In this document: positions 43,016-51,874 of the stretch, piece after piece
Numbering within the stretch: the first letter of the stretch is position 1
Layout: the number at the start of each line of letters is the position of its first letter
From: JADKIH01 sp964595205
GTDB lineage: Bacteria; Bacteroidota; Bacteroidia; AKYH767-A; 2013-40CM-41-45
Length of the DNA stretch: 64,000 nt
Assembly: GCA_964595205.1 (NCBI GenBank)
Contig: CAZQOQ010000001.1
Span: 62,001 to 126,000 of the forward strand
Reading direction: 5' to 3'
Notes under the pieces: generated by a model
Seen by the model: the letters and a program-made list of their open reading frames with translations, nothing else
Database searches by the model: none
Told to the model about the DNA's origin: nothing
Translations under genes and position numbers: made by a program

Positions 43016-44299
43016 ATGAGATTAAAAACAACAGCTGTATCGTATTTATTTTTACTTTTTTTTCATATTACCTCTGCTGAAGAACCCGGAAACAACCTGT
43101 CCAGGTTCGAAAAGTGCGGCATTTCCCGCTATCTGGAATTTAAAATTGCAGGGGACCCTGGTTTAAAACAGCGTATGATCGATGACGAACAACGACTTCA
43201 GCTTTCATTGAACCAATCGAATGTAAGCAGGTCAATCAATACGGTTTATACAATTCCAGTGGTTGTACATGTAATCTATAATCCGAATCAATTAAATATT
43301 TCTGATGCTCAGATTCAGTCGCAGATTGATGTATTGAACGAAGATTTTAGCAGAACAAATGCTAACGCTTCAAATACTCCTCTTCCCTTTGCGAGTATAG
43401 CTTCAGCAACTAATTTTCAGTTTTGCCTCGCCAAACGTGACCCAAACGGCGCATTAACCACCGGTATCGAGCGCAGGCAGACTTCAATCCAGGCATTTGG
43501 TCCCGATGACCAGATGAAATTTTATACCAGCGGCGGACTCGATGCCTGGGATGTGGATAAGTATCTGAATATCTGGGTTTGCAATCTGCAGGACAGAATC
43601 CTTGGCTATGGCGATATACCGACCTCCATGCACACAAATACCTTTGGAGCGGTTGTAAAGGATAGCGCTTTCGGAAGAATCGGAACTGTCATTCATCCAT
43701 ACAATCTGGGACGGACGTGTACGCATGAGATCTCTCACTGCTTAGACCTGTATCATGTCTGGGGTGATGCCGATTCATGCATGGGAACGGATTTCGTAAG
43801 TGACACTCCTAATCAGTTGGAGCCGACTTACGGTTGTCATGGCTTTCCTTATGCTGATTATTGTACACCCACCTATCCGGGTACTATGTTTATGAATTAC
43901 ATGGATTACAGCGATGATAATTGCATGAATATGTTTACTGCAGGACAGGCGGCAAGGATGATTAATTCAATCAACATGTACTATCCTTTGCTATTGTCTT
44001 CTACTGCCTGCATGACCGATGGCCTGGATGATCTGCCTGGTTCTGATTTCAGCATCTATCCTAATCCATGTTCCGGTATTCTAAATCTTGATTTTTTCAC
44101 TTCAGTGAGATTTGCCTCCGGAGTAAACCTCCGTATTACTGATGCATTGGGAAAAACCGTCATGGAGCATTCCATTGAAAGCATGGACAACCACATCCAC
44201 CAGATCGACCTGCGATTTTTGCCGGATGGCATTTATTTCCTGACGGCATACAATGATAAATTTAAGCGAACAGAACGATTGGCTTTGTCAGGAAATTAA
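43016..44299 (+). CDS. M43 (pappalysin-like) secreted metalloprotease with T9SS domain
   Basis: A 427-residue secreted zinc protease. Signal peptide 1-21, propeptide-like segment with SRYLEFKIAG, then the strand IPVVVHVIYNPNQLNISDAQ typical of M43. The zinc site is H237-E-x-x-H241-x-x-D-x-x-H247 in THEISHCLDLYHVWG. The usual glycine at position 8 of this motif is Asp244. The Met-turn is in MFMNYMDYSDDNCMNMF. A T9SS type A sorting domain occupies the last about 80 residues (SIYPNPCSGI start). It stops 3 bases from the convergent mqnA gene. Likely a cell-surface or released protease; activity with the altered motif is open. Confidence 0.88.
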   Translation: MRLKTTAVSYLFLLFFHITSAEEPGNNLSRFEKCGISRYLEFKIAGDPGLKQRMIDDEQRLQLSLNQSNVSRSINTVYTIPVVVHVIYNPNQLNISDAQIQSQIDVLNEDFSRTNANASNTPLPFASIASATNFQFCLAKRDPNGALTTGIERRQTSIQAFGPDDQMKFYTSGGLDAWDVDKYLNIWVCNLQDRILGYGDIPTSMHTNTFGAVVKDSAFGRIGTVIHPYNLGRTCTHEISHCLDLYHVWGDADSCMGTDFVSDTPNQLEPTYGCHGFPYADYCTPTYPGTMFMNYMDYSDDNCMNMFTAGQAARMINSINMYYPLLLSSTACMTDGLDDLPGSDFSIYPNPCSGILNLDFFTSVRFASGVNLRITDALGKTVMEHSIESMDNHIHQIDLRFLPDGIYFLTAYNDKFKRTERLALSGN

Positions 44300-44302
44300 A
44301 AG

Positions 44303-45112
44303 TTACAATGTTTGATTGTCCGTGTGAATATCACTGATGAAACCGGGCAATTTTTGATTCACATTTGCGGATAAACCGAGAAACAGCTGTAAAGCATCTT
44401 TTTTCTCTTCATTAAAATTATAGTCAATATTATTTCTGAGATAATTCCTGATCACATCTGTCGAAAAATGCTGTGAAGTTTCTTTTTCAGCTATGAGATC
44501 TATTTTCTCCAAACCGGATTTCAGCGCTGTGTTAAAATCAGATATAAAAGCATCATCATATTTCTTCATACTTACCCAGCAGGCAAATACAAATGACATT
44601 CCCGTATATTTTTTCCATTCCGAAGCGAGATCGTACACATATCTGAAATCGTTTTTCATAATCAACGCACGATCGCCAATTACGACACCCGCTGTTTCAC
44701 CGGAAATGTTTTTTTCAAATTCTGCTTCGGTCGATTTCCATTCGGGCGCAATCTTCCAGAAATTTGCTGCCAGAACCCGGGTAAGTTTTACGGATGTCCT
44801 CGACTGATAATCGAGAAGAACCGTTTTTATTTTTTTTAAAGGAACATCACTAAGCAGTAAAACGGAATCCACTTCTCCATCAGCACCGATACAGAAATTG
44901 CTGATGATTGAATGATTTGGCAGGTCAGGTAAGACAGCCACCGGCACAAGTCCGATATCTGCTTTTCCCGTCAGTAATTTCCCTGCACAAACCGATGGTA
45001 TGTCCTCATGAATTTCTACCGGAAGATTAAAAGCATAATCTTTTAAACCGTAAATAAATGGCTTACTGTTCAGGTAAGAGACAACAGAAATACGGACAGG
45101 ATAATGATCCAT
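44303..45112 (-). CDS. mqnA: Chorismate dehydratase MqnA (futalosine menaquinone pathway)
   Basis: A periplasmic-binding-fold enzyme of the MqnA/MqnD family that starts the futalosine route to menaquinone. The N-terminus RISVVSYLNSKPFIYGL is the MqnA signature, followed by DIPSVCAGKLLTGKADIGLVP. I choose the ATG at 45112: the stop of the RND permease (45114-45116) is one base away, so the genes are coupled; the ATG at 45130 would overlap the permease. Length 270 is normal. It lies at the end of an efflux operon, an unexpected place for a quinone gene. MqnB-D are not in the window. Confidence 0.88.
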   Translation of the reverse strand: MDHYPVRISVVSYLNSKPFIYGLKDYAFNLPVEIHEDIPSVCAGKLLTGKADIGLVPVAVLPDLPNHSIISNFCIGADGEVDSVLLLSDVPLKKIKTVLLDYQSRTSVKLTRVLAANFWKIAPEWKSTEAEFEKNISGETAGVVIGDRALIMKNDFRYVYDLASEWKKYTGMSFVFACWVSMKKYDDAFISDFNTALKSGLEKIDLIAEKETSQHFSTDVIRNYLRNNIDYNFNEEKKDALQLFLGLSANVNQKLPGFISDIHTDNQTL

Positions 45113-45113
45113 T

Positions 45114-48100
45114 TTAAATTTCCACTTCAATCAATTCTTCGACCTTCTTCGGCTTCACGCCCGGGTCCGTCTTTTGCTTCTTGATTTTTTTCACGCCGTT
45201 TTTCATACGCTCGCTGATCAGGTACATCACAGGCACCATAATGAGCGTAAGGAATGTCGCAAAACCAAGTCCGAATATCATCGTCCAGGAAAGCGGACCC
45301 CAGAACGCTGTATTATCACCACCAAAGTATATGTGAGGATTGAACTCGCTGAAGAGTTTCGAGAAATCGATATTCAATCCGAAAGCGAGAGGTATCAACC
45401 CGAGAATCGTTGCAGAAGCAGTGAGAATAACCGGTGTCATTCGGGTCTTGCCTGCTTCTACGATTGCATCGAATATAGGAACTCCCTTTGCCCGCAGCAG
45501 GTCGGTGAACTCGACGAGTAAAATTCCATTTCGCACAACAATCCCTGCAAGTGCAATGATTCCAACACCGCTCATGACGATCGAAAACTCCATCTTAAAA
45601 ATTGAGAAACCGATAAACACCCCGATGATACTGAACAGGATTTCGGTAAGTATGATGAGTGGCTTGCTGATGGAATTAAATTGTAAAACCAGGATGAGTA
45701 TGATAAGCAGGAGGGAGGCCATCATCGCCCAGCCCAGGAAGGCAGATGTTTCTGCCTGCTCTTCCTGCGATCCTGTCATCTTAACGGTCACCGATTCCGG
45801 AACCGGAAAATTCTGAATCGCGCTTTGTACATCCTGCACAACTGCATTCTCATTATAACCGGTCAGCACGTTTGATGCAATCGTAACAACACGCTTCTGG
45901 TTTTTACGCTTGATCACCCCATAAGTATCAGAGTATTTAACTTCCGCAAATGACGACAAAGGCACATTCCTGACTTTTCCACCCATGGCCATGTCTCTGT
46001 AAAGTATCTTAAGGTTACGCAGCATGTCCACGTTGTAACGCTGGTCGTCCTGATATTTTATAACGATATTATAGTCGTCGTTTACATCACGGTATTTGGA
46101 AATATCTGTTCCCAATACCCCAAGGAAAATTTCATTGCCAATTGTATAGGTAGATATTCCTTCACGGTTTGCCCTCTCACGGTCGATGTTGAATACAATC
46201 TGCGGTTTCTGGTCCTGCAGGTCGCTGCGTAGTTCTTCCACACCTTCGATCTTTAACGAATCAAGATATCTCTTCAATGATTTACTTACCGTTACCAGTT
46301 CATCGTAATTATCGCCGGAAATTTCTATGTTGACCGGCTTACCCACCGGCGGTCCGCCCTGTTCCTGCGCAACGCTGATCTCCGCCCCTGCGATTCCCTT
46401 TACGGCTTCACGGATTTTACCCAGGTATTGAGAAGTCGATTCTCCATTTCTCTTACCGTATTCCACGAAAGCCACACTAACCTTGCTTTTATTCGGATAA
46501 CTTCCCTGGTCTTCATCCTGAGGATCCGTTACCCCCACCGTCACGTTCGATATCACCGATTTCACGATCTTATTCGGCCAGTTGATTGCACTGTAAACTC
46601 TTTCTTCCACAACCTTCGTTACGGAATCAGTATAGCTCTGATCAGTACCAACAGGGAGATTTGTATACACATAAATGAAATTCGGATCAGCGGTAGGGAA
46701 GAAGCTCACCCCGCCATTTCTTACCATTAAAAAACCAATTGATAAAAAGAATAACAGTACGACGCTTATCATCATCGTCCAGGGGCGATGAAGACACCAA
46801 ACCAGGAACAATCGGTATTTATTCTGAAATCGCGGCCAGCTCTTTTCCTGGAAATTCTTTATCACGTTCTTCAGCCAGTAATGGTTAATCAGATAGAAGA
46901 TCAGCATCAATACTCCGAAGTTTCCTGTGCCAAAATCGATCATGTAACCAAGTATTATCGCAAGTCCGAAAAACACCAGCGATCTCTTCAGATTCTTTCT
47001 CGCCTGTTTTTCCTTATCAGTATCATCATGCGGCTTCATGAAAGTGACTGCAAAAACAGGATTGATGATATATGCCACCAGCAACGACGCTGTAAGAGTA
47101 ACTATCAGCGTAACCGGCAGGAAAAACATGAACTTTCCAATCACGCCTTTCCAGAAGAGCAGTGGAACAAACGGAGCGAGTGTTGTCAATGTACCTGATA
47201 AAACCGGCAGAAAGACTTCTCCCGCAGCCATTTTAGCCGCCTCCGAAATTTTTCTCTTGCCGTTAGCAAAGAGGCGGTGTGTGTTTTCGATTACGACAAT
47301 GGCATCGTCGACAACAATTCCAAGGGCAAGGAGGAATGAAAAGAGAACGATCATGTTCAGTGTAAATCCGATCGTGGGCATTATAATAAATGCAAGACAC
47401 ATGGATAACGGAACTGAAAGAGCCACAAAGAATGCATTAGTTGTACCCATGAAAAACATAAGTACTACAAGGACTAAAACAAATCCGATGATGATCGTAT
47501 TTATCAGGTCATGGAGCGTCATCCTGGTCTGCTCACTCTGATCGCCGGTGAGCGTCACCTTCACATCTTTCGGCCAGGAATTTTTCTGAAGATCGTTTAC
47601 TAGCGCAACGATCTTATCAGAAGCCTCGATCAGGTTCTCGCCTTTCCGTTTGATGATATTCAATGTGATTACATTCTTCTTGTCGAGACGCGCATAACTC
47701 TCCTGTTCTTTATAGCTGTCGACCACTTCAGCAATGTTTTTCAGGTAAACCGGGCTGCCATAAATCGAATTGATGTTCAGGTTACCCAGCTGCTGTGCAT
47801 CCTTGAATTCTCCGCTTACGCTGAGAGATCTCCGGATGCCATTCATATTCACCGAACCGCCGGGTATGGTAATATTTTCACTCTGCACAGCACGGGCAAT
47901 ATCCGTCATGGAAAGCCCGGAAGCCTGCATCTTGAGCATGTCCACATTAATCTGGATTTCCCTCTCAAGCGCGCCGATGATCTCCACTTTTTTGATTTCC
48001 TTTAAACTCTCGAGGCGCTCCTTCGCATCGTCGGCATATTTTTTCAGCTTGTTCAGGTCGTAATCACCGCTGATATTTACCTGCATTACCGGAAGATCGG

Positions 48101-48524
48101 CAAAATTAATGTCGATGATCTCCGGATCATTCTTCAGATCTTTCGGCAGATCGGTCTTCGCACGATCAACGGCATCTTTAACTTTCTGTTTGGCTACGTC
48201 AATGTTCATGTCAGAGTTGAACTCGACAATCACGTTGCAATAATCCTGGAGGGAGTTACTCTTTATCTTCTTGACTCCTGCAATGCTCTTACATTCTTTT
48301 TCAATGGGCCTCACAATCAGGTTCTCCATATCTTTTGGAGATGTTCCCGGGTAAATAACACTTACATAAATGTTCGGCAATGATATATCAGGAAAGTTCT
48401 CCTTCGGAAGACCCTTGTAGGCCATAATTCCCGCTATGGAAAGCATAACCGTAATTGCAAAGATTGCAACGCGGTTATTAATTGACCACGTAGATGGTTT
48501 AAACTCCTTATATTTTTCCTCCAT
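45114..48524 (-). CDS. RND efflux permease (AcrB/MdtB-like)
   Basis: An 1136-residue inner-membrane RND transporter with twelve predicted membrane helices and two large periplasmic loops. Motifs include the start VAIFAITVMLSIAGIMAYKG, the periplasmic PEIIDINFADLPVMQVNISG, the proton-relay helix FLLALGIVVDDAIVVIENTH (two Asp of TM4) and GGVSFFPTADPN. The length is above the about 1040 of AcrB because of extra residues around TM7 and the Lys-rich C-terminus. It works with the adaptor and TolC genes in the same operon under a TetR regulator. Substrates may be drugs or lipophilic compounds; metal export is less likely since the heavy-metal DFG-type site is absent. Confidence 0.93.
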   Translation of the reverse strand: MEEKYKEFKPSTWSINNRVAIFAITVMLSIAGIMAYKGLPKENFPDISLPNIYVSVIYPGTSPKDMENLIVRPIEKECKSIAGVKKIKSNSLQDYCNVIVEFNSDMNIDVAKQKVKDAVDRAKTDLPKDLKNDPEIIDINFADLPVMQVNISGDYDLNKLKKYADDAKERLESLKEIKKVEIIGALEREIQINVDMLKMQASGLSMTDIARAVQSENITIPGGSVNMNGIRRSLSVSGEFKDAQQLGNLNINSIYGSPVYLKNIAEVVDSYKEQESYARLDKKNVITLNIIKRKGENLIEASDKIVALVNDLQKNSWPKDVKVTLTGDQSEQTRMTLHDLINTIIIGFVLVLVVLMFFMGTTNAFFVALSVPLSMCLAFIIMPTIGFTLNMIVLFSFLLALGIVVDDAIVVIENTHRLFANGKRKISEAAKMAAGEVFLPVLSGTLTTLAPFVPLLFWKGVIGKFMFFLPVTLIVTLTASLLVAYIINPVFAVTFMKPHDDTDKEKQARKNLKRSLVFFGLAIILGYMIDFGTGNFGVLMLIFYLINHYWLKNVIKNFQEKSWPRFQNKYRLFLVWCLHRPWTMMISVVLLFFLSIGFLMVRNGGVSFFPTADPNFIYVYTNLPVGTDQSYTDSVTKVVEERVYSAINWPNKIVKSVISNVTVGVTDPQDEDQGSYPNKSKVSVAFVEYGKRNGESTSQYLGKIREAVKGIAGAEISVAQEQGGPPVGKPVNIEISGDNYDELVTVSKSLKRYLDSLKIEGVEELRSDLQDQKPQIVFNIDRERANREGISTYTIGNEIFLGVLGTDISKYRDVNDDYNIVIKYQDDQRYNVDMLRNLKILYRDMAMGGKVRNVPLSSFAEVKYSDTYGVIKRKNQKRVVTIASNVLTGYNENAVVQDVQSAIQNFPVPESVTVKMTGSQEEQAETSAFLGWAMMASLLLIILILVLQFNSISKPLIILTEILFSIIGVFIGFSIFKMEFSIVMSGVGIIALAGIVVRNGILLVEFTDLLRAKGVPIFDAIVEAGKTRMTPVILTASATILGLIPLAFGLNIDFSKLFSEFNPHIYFGGDNTAFWGPLSWTMIFGLGFATFLTLIMVPVMYLISERMKNGVKKIKKQKTDPGVKPKKVEELIEVEI

Positions 48525-48560
48525 AAATTTTTTTTTAAATAATAATCAGAAACAAATTTT

Positions 48561-49676
48561 TTAAAGTTTGATCACGTCGCCGTCGATCACATTCTGAAAT
48601 CCGTTTGTAATTATCTTATCTCCTGGTTCCAGCCCTTTTTTAATTTCAGACATCCCATTGTAATTGATTCCGGATTCTACCGTTTTTCTCTTTGCAATTA
48701 ATTTACCGCCTTGTTCCGTGGCCGCATATACGAATTCGCCATCCGTCGATTTCTGGATTGCATTGATAGGAAGCACGTAGGCCGACGGGTTTGTATAATC
48801 GACGATCTTCATTACAACCACCATGTTCGGATGGAAATCCTGGTTCTTATCAGGAAGATGAACCTCAACATTGAAAGTCCTGTTCAAAGGATCGATCCTG
48901 CTTCCCGAATAATCGATCTTTGTTTTTACCTCTTTATTCTGATCAGGAAAGTACAGTACAACCTCATTACCTTTTTTTACATTGCTTATGAAAGATTCTG
49001 CGATTTCACCGACTACCTTCAGTGCAGAAAGATTTACCACCCTAATTGCCGGAAAACCGGGTGAAACCGTTTGCCCGATTTTTATTTCAACGTTATCCAC
49101 TGTGCCGTTGATCGGCGATTTAATCCGCGTCATCGCCAGCTGTTCTTTCATTGTTCCCATCCTGCTTTCGAGGGATTCCTTATTGGTTTTTGCCTGGAGG
49201 TATTGCACTTCCGTACCTATATTCTGATCCCATAAATTCTTCTGTCTTGTATATAATTGTACCGCAAGGTCAAGCTGGCTCTGTAATTCTATAATTCCCT
49301 GTTTTACCAGTTTGTCATCGATCACCGCAAGTATTTGTCCTTTGCTCACTTTATCGCCGGCCTTGACGTTGATCGATGTTACCGTACCGGATGTTTCCGG
49401 ACTGAGTAACACATCTTCGTCACCTTCAACTTTAGCCTGCACTTCGATGAAATGACTGAATGGCTGTGGCTTGATTTCAGTAATGCCAACGAGCTTGGAT
49501 TTTACTTCGTTGGTATCGGATAATGAAATCTCGGCTTCAAGCTTGTTTATCTTTTCTTTAAGGGCAGCCTGTTCTTTCTTTAATTTTTCAAGCTGTGCTT
49601 TCTTATCAGACCCTTTGTCAGAATCAGAACATGCCGTAAAAATGACTATGGATAAAAAGAATATTAATTTTTTCAT
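48561..49676 (-). CDS. RND efflux periplasmic adaptor (membrane fusion protein)
   Basis: A 371-residue lipoprotein adaptor (lipobox VIFTAC, Cys at about 16). Residues about 24-50 (KKAQLEKLKKEQAALKEKIN) form a coiled coil near the anchor, then the biotinyl-lipoyl domain (ETSGTVTSINVKAGDKVSKG), hairpin, and beta-barrel with SPINGTVDNVEIKIGQTVSPG. It bridges the permease and the TolC channel. The 36-base gap to the permease and 23-base gap to tolC fit one operon. The extra N-terminal coiled coil is common in Bacteroidota adaptors. Confidence 0.92.
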   Translation of the reverse strand: MKKLIFFLSIVIFTACSDSDKGSDKKAQLEKLKKEQAALKEKINKLEAEISLSDTNEVKSKLVGITEIKPQPFSHFIEVQAKVEGDEDVLLSPETSGTVTSINVKAGDKVSKGQILAVIDDKLVKQGIIELQSQLDLAVQLYTRQKNLWDQNIGTEVQYLQAKTNKESLESRMGTMKEQLAMTRIKSPINGTVDNVEIKIGQTVSPGFPAIRVVNLSALKVVGEIAESFISNVKKGNEVVLYFPDQNKEVKTKIDYSGSRIDPLNRTFNVEVHLPDKNQDFHPNMVVVMKIVDYTNPSAYVLPINAIQKSTDGEFVYAATEQGGKLIAKRKTVESGINYNGMSEIKKGLEPGDKIITNGFQNVIDGDVIKL

Positions 49677-49699
49677 TGGGTATATGGGTGTTTTTGTTT

Positions 49700-51091
49700 T
49701 TAGTATTTGAATTTACCTAAAGCCTTATCGAGTTCTATCTTGGCAAGTAAGGCATTATACAGTGCATTAAAATAATTTACCTGCGCTTCCTTTAAAGCTG
49801 TTTCTGCATCCATTACTTCCAGGTTAGAGCCAACACCCTGTTCGTATTTGATCTTGGATGATTTTGAAATGGAATTAGCCAGCTCGAGATTCTTTTCCTG
49901 TGTCGTGAGGGCATCGAGAGCCCCCTCAAGCGTTGTTCTGTTTGAACTTACTTCGAGTCTTACTGCATTCTCAAAGTCAACAAGCTCGTTACCGATTTTC
50001 CTCAGAGCTAGTTTTTCCTGCTTGATTCTGTACTCTCTCTGAGTTCCGTCAAAGAGATTGAAATTTAATGTTGCTCCGATGAATGTTGTTGGATACCATG
50101 GATAACCAGTATCGAAAACATTCATTTCAGTACGCTGAGCAACCGTGCTCAGGCTGCCATAAGCAAATAAGCTTGGCCAGTATTGTTTCTTGTATCGCTT
50201 CAGGTTATATTCCTGGAGCGACTCCTGGGTTTTCAGGATTGAGTATTCAATTCTGTCGGTCGGACTGGCCAACTCAAGCGTGTCGTTCATTCTTTTTACT
50301 TCCCTCACATCCAGTGAATCGGTCAGGTAAAGGGTGGTATTATAAGGCAAGCCGATGTGATACTTGAGCGTTTTCTCGGTAATGTCAAGTAGTTTGACGA
50401 AGTTTTCTTTTTCGGTCTGAACATTGTTCCTCGCCACCTGGATCCTGTCATAATCCATTTTTTCCACAAAGCCATTATCATACAATGCCTTTGTATCGTT
50501 TAATAACTTGCTAAGTCGAACGTCATTTGCATCCACTACTTTTTTTCTCTCTCTCACGTATAAAACAAGATAGTATGCCTTTGTTACTGCAATTGCACGG
50601 TCGATGCGGGTCTGTTCGAGGCTTTTCTCTGATAATTCCCTGAATGTCTTCGATGCCTTTACACCAACAAGATAGGTTGGATCGAAAAGCAATTGTGTAA
50701 AACTGATTCCTGCAGTCGCACTCCACTGTGTTCCAAATTGCACCGGGAATACCTGTCCGCTCTTATCAACCTTGTTCGGAATCAGATTCTCATCATATAA
50801 AATGTCATATACTGCCGGGGAAATGAAATCCGGAATAAATGAGGTTGGAATCTTTTCATAATCCCTCACATCGAAACTCGCGCTGATCTGCGGAAGACCA
50901 ATACCAATAGTTTCATGGACTTTTTCGCGCGAGATATCTACATTCAACTGTGCATTTAATACATCTTTCTGATTCTTAAGCGCAAATTCAACAGCCTCAT
51001 ACAGGTTAAAACTGTATGTTGAATCTATTTCCTGTGCATAAACGCTTACACCTATGATGAGCGACAAAAAAGACGTGAATAAAGTTTTCAT
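49700..51091 (-). CDS. TolC-family outer-membrane efflux channel
   Basis: A 463-residue outer-membrane factor of the TolC family, with signal peptide (MKTLFTSF to VYAQ) and two OEP helical repeats (about 24-235 and 250-463). Typical strings are LYEAVEFALKNQKDVLNA in the first repeat and SSKIKYEQGVGSNLEVMDAE in the second. I use the ATG at 51091, since the TTG three codons upstream adds nothing. It forms the outer channel for the RND permease encoded after it. Distance to tetR is 33 bases, so all four transport genes probably share the tetR promoter. Confidence 0.92.
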   Translation of the reverse strand: MKTLFTSFLSLIIGVSVYAQEIDSTYSFNLYEAVEFALKNQKDVLNAQLNVDISREKVHETIGIGLPQISASFDVRDYEKIPTSFIPDFISPAVYDILYDENLIPNKVDKSGQVFPVQFGTQWSATAGISFTQLLFDPTYLVGVKASKTFRELSEKSLEQTRIDRAIAVTKAYYLVLYVRERKKVVDANDVRLSKLLNDTKALYDNGFVEKMDYDRIQVARNNVQTEKENFVKLLDITEKTLKYHIGLPYNTTLYLTDSLDVREVKRMNDTLELASPTDRIEYSILKTQESLQEYNLKRYKKQYWPSLFAYGSLSTVAQRTEMNVFDTGYPWYPTTFIGATLNFNLFDGTQREYRIKQEKLALRKIGNELVDFENAVRLEVSSNRTTLEGALDALTTQEKNLELANSISKSSKIKYEQGVGSNLEVMDAETALKEAQVNYFNALYNALLAKIELDKALGKFKY

Positions 51092-51124
51092 ATTCGGCAA
51101 GACGATTAATTGATTGAAATATTT

Positions 51125-51751
51125 TTAAAATATTTTTTTGGGAATCCTTTTATATTTTTCGATAAGCTTATAGCCTTTGATTGTCACGATACCATGGAGG
51201 AAATGGTCAATCATGGTCATCTGGACTTCGGTCATGTTAAATTTATCCTGTGGAAACACTGTTGCATTAAAACCCATTTCCACCTGTTCTATTCTTAACC
51301 TGGCAAGTATTTTCGTTTTTAAATCTCTCCTGTATAATTCCTGCTGAATGCCTCTCCTTAGATTATCTTCAACAAAACCGATCACGTATTTTTCTTTGAA
51401 TATCTTGAATGCATTCCAGGATTGCGGGTGATATTTCTGCAGATCATAAAATACGGCGGGATTGACACGGTTAAAGAAATTCTCCAGGTAAATCATCATG
51501 TTTATAAACTCTTCCACCGGATCATTACTTTTTTTCTGAATTTCCTGCATGTCTTTTTCCTGCGCTTTAAGCTCAGCCTCCGTAAACGATTTTACCAGCT
51601 GGCTCTTGTCATGATAATACAGGTAAATGGTCTTTTTCGAAATGCCCAGTGAAGTTGCAATATCATCCATGGTAATCGTCCTGATGCCATGCTGAAAGAA
51701 CATCACTCCGGTTTCCTTTAAAATGCGCTCGCCTGTATTCAATGTTTTCAT
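51125..51751 (-). CDS. TetR/AcrR-family regulator of the efflux operon
   Basis: A 208-residue regulator. The N-terminal helix-turn-helix (about 6-55) has the family core ITMDDIATSLGISKKTIYLYYHDKSQL. The C-terminal ligand-binding half is helical and variable. It heads the efflux operon. The start lies 10 bases from a good -7 element and beside a perfect inverted repeat (51769-51800) that overlaps the promoter, so it probably represses itself and the transporter until a ligand binds. The inducer is unknown. Divergent from purB. Confidence 0.92.
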   Translation of the reverse strand: MKTLNTGERILKETGVMFFQHGIRTITMDDIATSLGISKKTIYLYYHDKSQLVKSFTEAELKAQEKDMQEIQKKSNDPVEEFINMMIYLENFFNRVNPAVFYDLQKYHPQSWNAFKIFKEKYVIGFVEDNLRRGIQQELYRRDLKTKILARLRIEQVEMGFNATVFPQDKFNMTEVQMTMIDHFLHGIVTIKGYKLIEKYKRIPKKIF

Positions 51752-51765
51752 TTGCGGGCCGCAAA
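51751..51765. repeat. 15-bp palindrome over the tetR start
   Basis: Reads TTTGCGG-G-CCGCAAA on the plus strand, 7-bp perfect arms, overlapping the last bases of the -7 element and the first base of the start codon. On the message it would put the start region into a small hairpin, or it may be a second regulator site. Confidence 0.5.
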
Positions 51766-51792
51766 ACTATGGAAACTTAATTATTACACAAA
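51762..51792 (-). promoter_or_regulatory. Promoter of the tetR-efflux operon
   Basis: On the minus strand TTTG (51789-51792), a 19-base spacer and TAGTTTTG (51762-51769) are a full match to the Bacteroidota -33/-7 consensus. The -7 element is 10 bases from the tetR start codon, so the leader would be only a few bases long. Confidence 0.65.
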
Positions 51793-51800
51793 GTTTCCAT
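51769..51800. promoter_or_regulatory. Probable TetR operator, 10-bp perfect inverted repeat
   Basis: ATGGAAACTT (51769-51778), a 12-base spacer, and AAGTTTCCAT (51791-51800) are exact reverse complements. The site covers the spacer, overlaps the -33 element and touches the -7 element of the tetR promoter, exactly where a repressor would block RNA polymerase. The spacing is wide for one TetR dimer, so two dimers are possible. Assigned to this TetR by position only. Confidence 0.6.
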
Positions 51801-51874
51801 GAAATATTTTATCTGCTTTTTTAATTCCCCAAAAAGATATTTGATTTTGTACCTTGCCGCTTATTTTAAAAACA

